From NCBI RefSeq assembly GCF_001723175.1, contig NC_064651.1, positions 1-64,000 on the forward strand: a stretch of DNA of 64,000 nt, read 5' to 3'. This document shows positions 58,792 to 64,000 of the stretch, one piece after another. The first letter of the stretch is position 1; each line of letters opens with the position of its first letter. The stretch is from Penicillium oxalicum (Eukaryota; Ascomycota; Eurotiomycetes; Eurotiales; Aspergillaceae). A model generated the notes under the pieces. It was not told the DNA's origin. It was given only the letters and a program-made list of their open reading frames with translations, and did no database searches. The translations under genes and the position numbers were made by a program.

Positions 58792-59073
58792 CTGACCGGC
58801 ATCTGAGACCAGAACTCTTTACGGCCAGTCAAATACTTCATTTACATTTCCGGTTCATCAATATTCAAATCGAAAGGCAATATGACTTCGTTTTTACGTG
58901 CAGATAAAACATGAGAGCTCTCGCATTAGAAATAGTAGGGGGAGGAAGAAAAACACATCGAACGACAAAGGCCCTCGCTCCAGATTCCCACGGCCAGAAT
59001 TGAACGCCTTCTCACCAACCAACGCCAAAGGTGCAACCAAGATAATCATAACAAAACGCCCAGAATGAAAGAC
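58792..59073. other. Short convergent intergenic, nothing seen
   Basis: 282 bases between the 3' ends of the FAD oxidase (plus) and the glutamic peptidase (minus). Confidence 0.6.
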
Positions 59074-59904
59074 TCATTGATAAATAACAGTAAACTCGGA
59101 GTCGCTTTGAATCTCCACGCCCGCAAGGACCACCCCATTCTGCTGAATCTCCAAAATGGTTGCATCCTCGACACCATAGTCGCCAATCGACGTCTTCGCT
59201 AGAGCTCCAGTAAAGTCGACCCGACCAAAGTTGGCGAACGGGACCATTGTTGACCCTGAGTTGAAATCTTCGACGATCCATTCTGCATTTTGCCCGCCAA
59301 GCGTAGCAGTACTGGACGGGGCGGAAATTGTTTTGGTCACATTTTGGCCTGTGGACCGGTTTTCGATGATTGCGACACCCTCGCTTGGCGAGTTAGATTT
59401 GACAATGGCCACGATCTCATCACCGGCAGTCAACTCGAGGTCAAACGTCTCTGCGGCATTGGGGTACCACTCGTACCAGGCGTCATAGGCTCTCTGGCCG
59501 TTGGACACGTATGCATCAATTCCCGTTTGCAAGATCGCTTTGGTGTATGTATCACCGTCAATGCCAACCCAAGCGGAAGCCGCTTGGACTTTGCCAGAGT
59601 GATCGGTTGCGGTTGGAGTGGGCACGGTGAATGTGGCTGAAACCTCAGTATAGGTGGCACTCGCCGCCGGAGGCTGCTCACGGACAACGCCCGCCCAGTT
59701 CTTACTATACTGGACTTCAGAATCGCTGTCGTCTGTCTTGAGAAGTACTCCATTCTCTGCCACTCGATCGCCGATCTTGTGTGGCGGGATGGATCGGCGG
59801 GTCAGGATGCCACGAGCCTCCAGACGCTCAACGAGTCCAGAGCGAGGAGCTGCAAGGGCCCCAGCCACCAAGGTGGCTGTCGTAAGGGCAGCTGCAAATT
59901 TCAT
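59074..59904 (-). CDS. Secreted glutamic peptidase (G1, aspergillopepsin II-like)
   Basis: Intronless 276-aa gene. The start at 59904 gives a good signal peptide (MKFAAALTTATLVAGALAAP); an upstream in-frame Met at 59973 would not. A propeptide of about 45 residues follows (to roughly residue 65), then the eqolisin beta-sandwich beginning at YSKNWAGVV. The catalytic Gln is Gln126 (AILQTGID) and the catalytic Glu is in NAEWIVEDF (Glu208). WYEWYPNAAETF and MVPFANFGRVDFTGA complete the family pattern. Acid-active endopeptidase acting outside the cell, insensitive to pepstatin as known for the family. It joins the carboxypeptidase as a secreted acid protease pair in this window. Confidence 0.95.
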   Translation of the reverse strand: MKFAAALTTATLVAGALAAPRSGLVERLEARGILTRRSIPPHKIGDRVAENGVLLKTDDSDSEVQYSKNWAGVVREQPPAASATYTEVSATFTVPTPTATDHSGKVQAASAWVGIDGDTYTKAILQTGIDAYVSNGQRAYDAWYEWYPNAAETFDLELTAGDEIVAIVKSNSPSEGVAIIENRSTGQNVTKTISAPSSTATLGGQNAEWIVEDFNSGSTMVPFANFGRVDFTGALAKTSIGDYGVEDATILEIQQNGVVLAGVEIQSDSEFTVIYQ

Positions 59905-61498
59905 GTTGAATAGGAGTGAAGCACAATAGATGAAAGTGCACAGGAGCTGGGAACCTCGGCGATTGGAATCCACAACAACACAGAAGTAGATAATCTCGCA
60001 CTAATCGTCAAGAAACGGGGAGCTGGTATAATTCTGCTGTCTGATCCTGGACGAGCCATGGTCCCTTTTAAACATCGATATCCCATTCAATGTGTTTAGC
60101 AACTCAGGTCGCATGCAGCTATAGAAACAGCCCCAGAACCCGCATGGGGTAGAGACCCAGATCGACTTCCAAGGAAAAAGAACCACCGGCAGGGCCTCAA
60201 CCAGGGCAGGACGTGCGACATTCGATTCCTCTGCGTAGAGCTGAATTGGGAATCGGGGACAACCAGATGAGCAGTCCGCTGCTTTTGTTGCTCATCAGAT
60301 CTGTTGCCCTGTCTGCCCCCCCTGAAGTGTGCTGCCATGAGCTCGAGCCTCGGCCGCGTGTGGCAGTCAAGCTGACTATCACCTCGCAACTCGACTATTC
60401 AATAGGGTAGATTGGTCCGAATCAGGGCGGTTTCCGACTTGTTTTGGTCTAGAAGCATTCTGAAGTAGCCGGTGACACGCCTGACAGCACCTTCGTGACG
60501 GATCTGTCCACTACGTCAGACAACTTGCGAGGTGCACAGTACAAGATTTCTGCAGTGTTCTTGACACTCCCACACGTGCAGACTCAATGACGTGCTATCG
60601 GCATTCTTCTCGGCAGCTGCAGGGGCACAATGCAAGCTTGTGAGTGAGACGAGCCTCTCAACGTGTATCTGCTATTCCGCGCTAGTGATTATTGTGCTTG
60701 CTGGTCCCGCCTGCGCGCTATTTCTCCTTTTGGAAGATAGTTTTGAATAAATTATGCAAAATTTTGGGGGTTTTCCTATAGAAAGAAGGAGAAAGAAACG
60801 AGACTCTGGAGTTGTGCTCGGTCTATTCTGAACTCACCCGACTAGAGACTCAAGGCACGACCGGGGCGGCAGGGATGGCCCGCATTCTTGTCCACCCCGA
60901 GCGGGTCAACTTCGACATTCCTCAAAAGCGAGACCAGATGATGATTTGCTGCTCAGCATGGCTAGTGACCGGAAGCGTGCAGAGGATTTGTTCTGCTTTG
61001 GACTGACTTTGATTGTTTCGGGGCGTTCTCCACGATTGGTATTCACCAGACTAACAGTCACAAACCAGGGCGAATATGAACGAGTCTCCATTGACTCAAA
61101 GGCCACTACAGCGTCAATGGGGAGGCAGACCATGTTCTGTGGTAGACAGTTCGGGTTGAGTCAACGTTCACTGGATTCAGTTCTAGGCTGATGGAGCGCA
61201 AAGGCTTCGACGGAAGGATCTTGAGCAGCGAGCTCACTTCTGTCTCGGAGTCTTTATCTCCCTGATTCCCTTAGTGCTGGGAGACTGCGCCTGGGGGGTT
61301 ATGATGCCAGAACTCAATCTTGCTGGGTACCGGAGTATCGGTGACACAGGCATTTCTTCGAGCCAGGCGGTTGAATCTGAATGATTTCAGGTGGATGTAC
61401 GAGGAAAAGTGGAAACACACAGCTGCTGAGCGAGATGAAGTTTGAGAGCCCCAGGTGGAAAGATGATTCAGTAAGTGATGTATCATTTGAACATTGGT
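59905..61498. other. Intergenic 1.6 kb, no gene seen
   Basis: Upstream of the glutamic peptidase. Short ORFs only. Sequence from 60400 to 61500 shows no repeat or family-like frame. Confidence 0.55.
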
Positions 61499-61500
61499 GT

Positions 61501-62180
61501 CCCAGATCTTCAATGGATGTATGCCATGGCAACAATCAAGTTATCAGACATAAATCTAGTACTCAATGGGTTAAGAGACCGTGGTCTCCATTGATATTAG
61601 CACTTCTTCGGCACAATCACAGTCATTGGGAAAGACAGGATCGCAATTTGACATCCGTGCTGGAGTGAAATGAACGGGAATGGGAGGGAAAAAACGAGGA
61701 GTGGTAGCAGAGGTGTTACATTGAACTATATAAAAGATGCTACGGTAGAATGTCCCAGATCTTCAATGGATGTATGCCATGGCAACAACGAAGTTGTCAG
61801 ACATAAATCTAGTACTCAATGGGCAACGAGAACAATGTCACGGTCAATATAAGCACTTCTTCGGCACAATCACAGTCATGAAAGAAGACTAGATCGCAAT
61901 TTGACATCCGTGCTGGAGGAAAATGAGCGGGATGGGAGGGGAAAGACAAGGAGCAACAAGTTAATATTCGATGCAATCTGGCTATGTGAGTCATTGAGTT
62001 GAGAATGTTCCAGATCTTCAATGGACGTGTGCCATGGTGACAGTCAAGTCATCAGACACAAATCTAGTACTTCACTGGTCAGAGCGTGATAGAAATCACT
62101 TGATCAATATGAGCACTTCTTCGGCACAACCTCGGCCATGGAAAGGCTGGATCGCAATTTGACATCCGTGCTGGAGGAGA
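61501..62180. repeat. Three ~250-bp spaced direct repeats
   Basis: Three imperfect copies begin at about 61501, 61754 and 62010. Each opens with ccagatcttcaatgga and runs through ccatgg, a tcagaca-aaatctagtact block, gcacttcttcggcacaa, and gcaatttgacatccgtgctgga, about 165 bases of good match per copy. The stretches between are more divergent (e.g. 61690-61750). Copies 1 and 2 are closest; copy 3 differs more. No coding frame is kept across copies, so this looks like a non-coding tandem duplication downstream of the squalene synthase gene. Confidence 0.85.
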
Positions 62181-62423
62181 GACCAGTGGCCTTGACAAAA
62201 AAGACATGGACTAAGTATGTAAATTAGTGGGGTCAGTCGACAGTAGAATTGGAAGTGAAAGAAGTATGGTTATCAATACAAATCGTGACACCGGCGTCGC
62301 AAAGGGTTGAGTGAGGGATATAATGGAACAGATATTGTCGCCGGTGTGAGGGGAATCGAAAATATTAGACAATTAGAAGTCGTAGCGCCGTCGAAAGAAG
62401 AAAAGGAAGCGTTATGCGTCAGA

Positions 62424-64000
62424 TCAGAGCTCTTGGTGGGTGATTGCCGCGGGAGGTCTGAAGTTGCCGGATCGAATTTCTTTCCATGCAAGATCGAAGC
62501 GAGCACCTAGGAACCAGGCAGTCACGAGCTGAAGGTTCGTCAGTGAGAGTTGTGATAAAATTTGATGATGATGGTGAACGAACCATAACACCAGCTATTA
62601 TTGAGACAATAACAGCCATGATCGCGATCAAGAAGTACAGGTCCGACTTGCTCTCAGATTCAACCTTCTGCTTCTCGATTTGCTCGTGACTGAGCTCGCC
62701 CTTCATGCGACGCTGAGCATCCTCTGCACGTTGAGTAGGGAAGATGGTCTCAATGAATTTCTCGATCTGCGGGACCAGTCAGTGAACAAAGCCGGGAAGA
62801 GGTTGGGATCTCAATACTGGAATCTGATTTACCTTGCCACAGACGACACTAATTTTGAGGAAATTTGGGTCCTTCGGAGTATTCTTCTTGTGGATAGCGC
62901 GGGTCAACCGGCGGAATGTCTCACAAAGGACGTTGAGGTTCTGGGTCGATTCAACCATAAGCTGGCAGGCGTCTCCCTTGGTGATTTTGACATTGCGTTG
63001 GAACATATCATAGTTGCGGAAGCAAAGCTCAAGAGTTGCAATTGCCATGGATTGTGGAATGGCGCAAAAGTTGAATACGCTCTGCTCTCTCAGACCAGCA
63101 AGGTAGAATAAGCACTCTTCCACATGTTCAAGAGCATTCAAAATCATTTCTGAGTTGCAGTTCAGCGCCGCTTCCTTGAACTCAGGTTTGAAAAGGTCTT
63201 CGAAGTTGTCGACATGCTTGGACCAAATCTCCTTGGGCCAGAATCGGCGGTTATCGTCAAAATCTTCCCGAATATCACGAATGATGTTGGTCTTCTGCAA
63301 GAGAAGACCCATGGATTTTTGCAGTTCCGGGCGATCTAGGAGCGCAGGGTTGCCGAACTTGGCCTCCACAAAGAGGCGGGTGAGTCCCTCGCCAACCAAT
63401 CCAGCGACATACCAGCAGTACAGATCGTACTCTTCGATTGTCTTCACGCTGGCATCCTCCTTCTCAGCTTTGACACAGTAGTCAGCCATACCGTTGCCCA
63501 TCTTGTCCGTGATGTCCTTGACAATGGCCTGGTACGCGGGCTTCATGTTCTTGAACTCGGTGATGATGTGTTGGAACTGAACCAGCAGTTCACGATCCTT
63601 CTCCTCAGGACGGTTACCCGTGAAATTCCAGCCATCTTGGGTCAGAATATCCTTGAAGTTGCGCAGCAACGGCTCCTTTGTTGCCAAGGGAATAGAGGTG
63701 TCATCCTCGATCGTGTCAAGACCACGGAGAACAAGGTAGAAGACAGTGATAGGGAGAAGAAGCTCGGGATGCAACTCTTTAATGACTGCGCTGAAACTTC
63801 GGCTTGTCAAGTCCAGAAACTTGTAGCAAATCTTTTGTGTCTCGGTGTCATTTTTTTCACTTCGCTCATGAGGAGGATTGTGCCAGACTTTCCTATGCGA
63901 AATCCACGATTAGCCGAGTCCGCTTCCATAGTTGTCTAATCATAGAGGCATGAGGTTTCACAAGACATACCATTGGATGATTGACCTCAATTGAATCGGG
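62424..64000 (-). CDS. erg9: Squalene synthase (partial at right edge)
   Basis: Minus-strand gene with exons 64000-63971 (partial), 63892-62833, 62766-62584 and 62528-62424; 458 aa seen, about 15-20 N-terminal residues lie beyond the window. It condenses two farnesyl diphosphates to squalene, the first committed sterol step, at the ER membrane. Hallmarks: [14 protein letters not shown] (rebuilt over the first intron), [12 protein letters not shown] (first Asp-rich motif), [33 protein letters not shown] (second Asp-rich motif), and a C-terminal membrane helix ([18 protein letters not shown]). The last intron, with a gttcgt donor, joins VM to [20 protein letters not shown]; without it the frame ends in an unrelated tail. 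Length fits fungal Erg9. Confidence 0.95.

Overview
This window is a chromosome end of a filamentous ascomycete, most likely a Eurotiales fungus (Penicillium/Aspergillus type). Bases 1-134 are telomere repeats. The genes are split by short GT-AG introns, core promoters carry TATA or CT-rich stretches, and a RIP-like mutated retrotransposon relic is present. The protein families (carboxypeptidase S1, GH75 chitosanase, CBM1-GH5 mannanase, glutamic peptidase, xanthine dioxygenase, squalene synthase) fit that group. All assignments come from reading translations and splice sites by eye; no database search was run.

Layout. 1-5.7 kb: telomere, a small secreted orphan protein with a Pro-Ala tail, a Nep1-like (NLP) secreted protein, then a degenerate block with a Ty3/gypsy-like gag relic full of CAG/CAA-to-stop changes. 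5.7-16 kb: a DUF4246 protein, a five-exon secreted serine carboxypeptidase, a SAM methyltransferase and a secreted, probably GPI-anchored App1-domain protein. 17.7-22.3 kb: a PTPLA-type 3-hydroxyacyl-CoA dehydratase facing away from a 4-coumarate-CoA-ligase-like enzyme ending in the peroxisomal signal SKL. 23.5-27.2 kb: a chitosanase with a 20-copy His-Thr-Pro tail, and a hexose transporter. 29.9-30.6 kb: a frameshifted relic of a kinase-like protein. 32.5-38 kb: a CBM1-mannanase and an amino-acid/choline permease, with an 82-base poly(G) run upstream of the permease.

41.9-52.9 kb: a zinc alcohol dehydrogenase, a small 149-aa protein behind a long CT-rich leader, an amino-acid permease and a XanA-like dioxygenase. 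53-64 kb: a large conserved fungal protein, a BBE-type FAD oxidase, a glutamic peptidase, three ~250-bp direct repeats, and squalene synthase (erg9-like), which runs off the right edge and lacks only its first residues.

Taken together this is a nutrient-scavenging subtelomere. Secreted hydrolases (protein, chitosan, mannan) sit among permeases (sugar, amino acids or choline) and catabolic oxidoreductases. I see no polyketide or nonribosomal-peptide backbone gene. Exon boundaries given below keep the reading frame and restore family motifs, but they are predictions.
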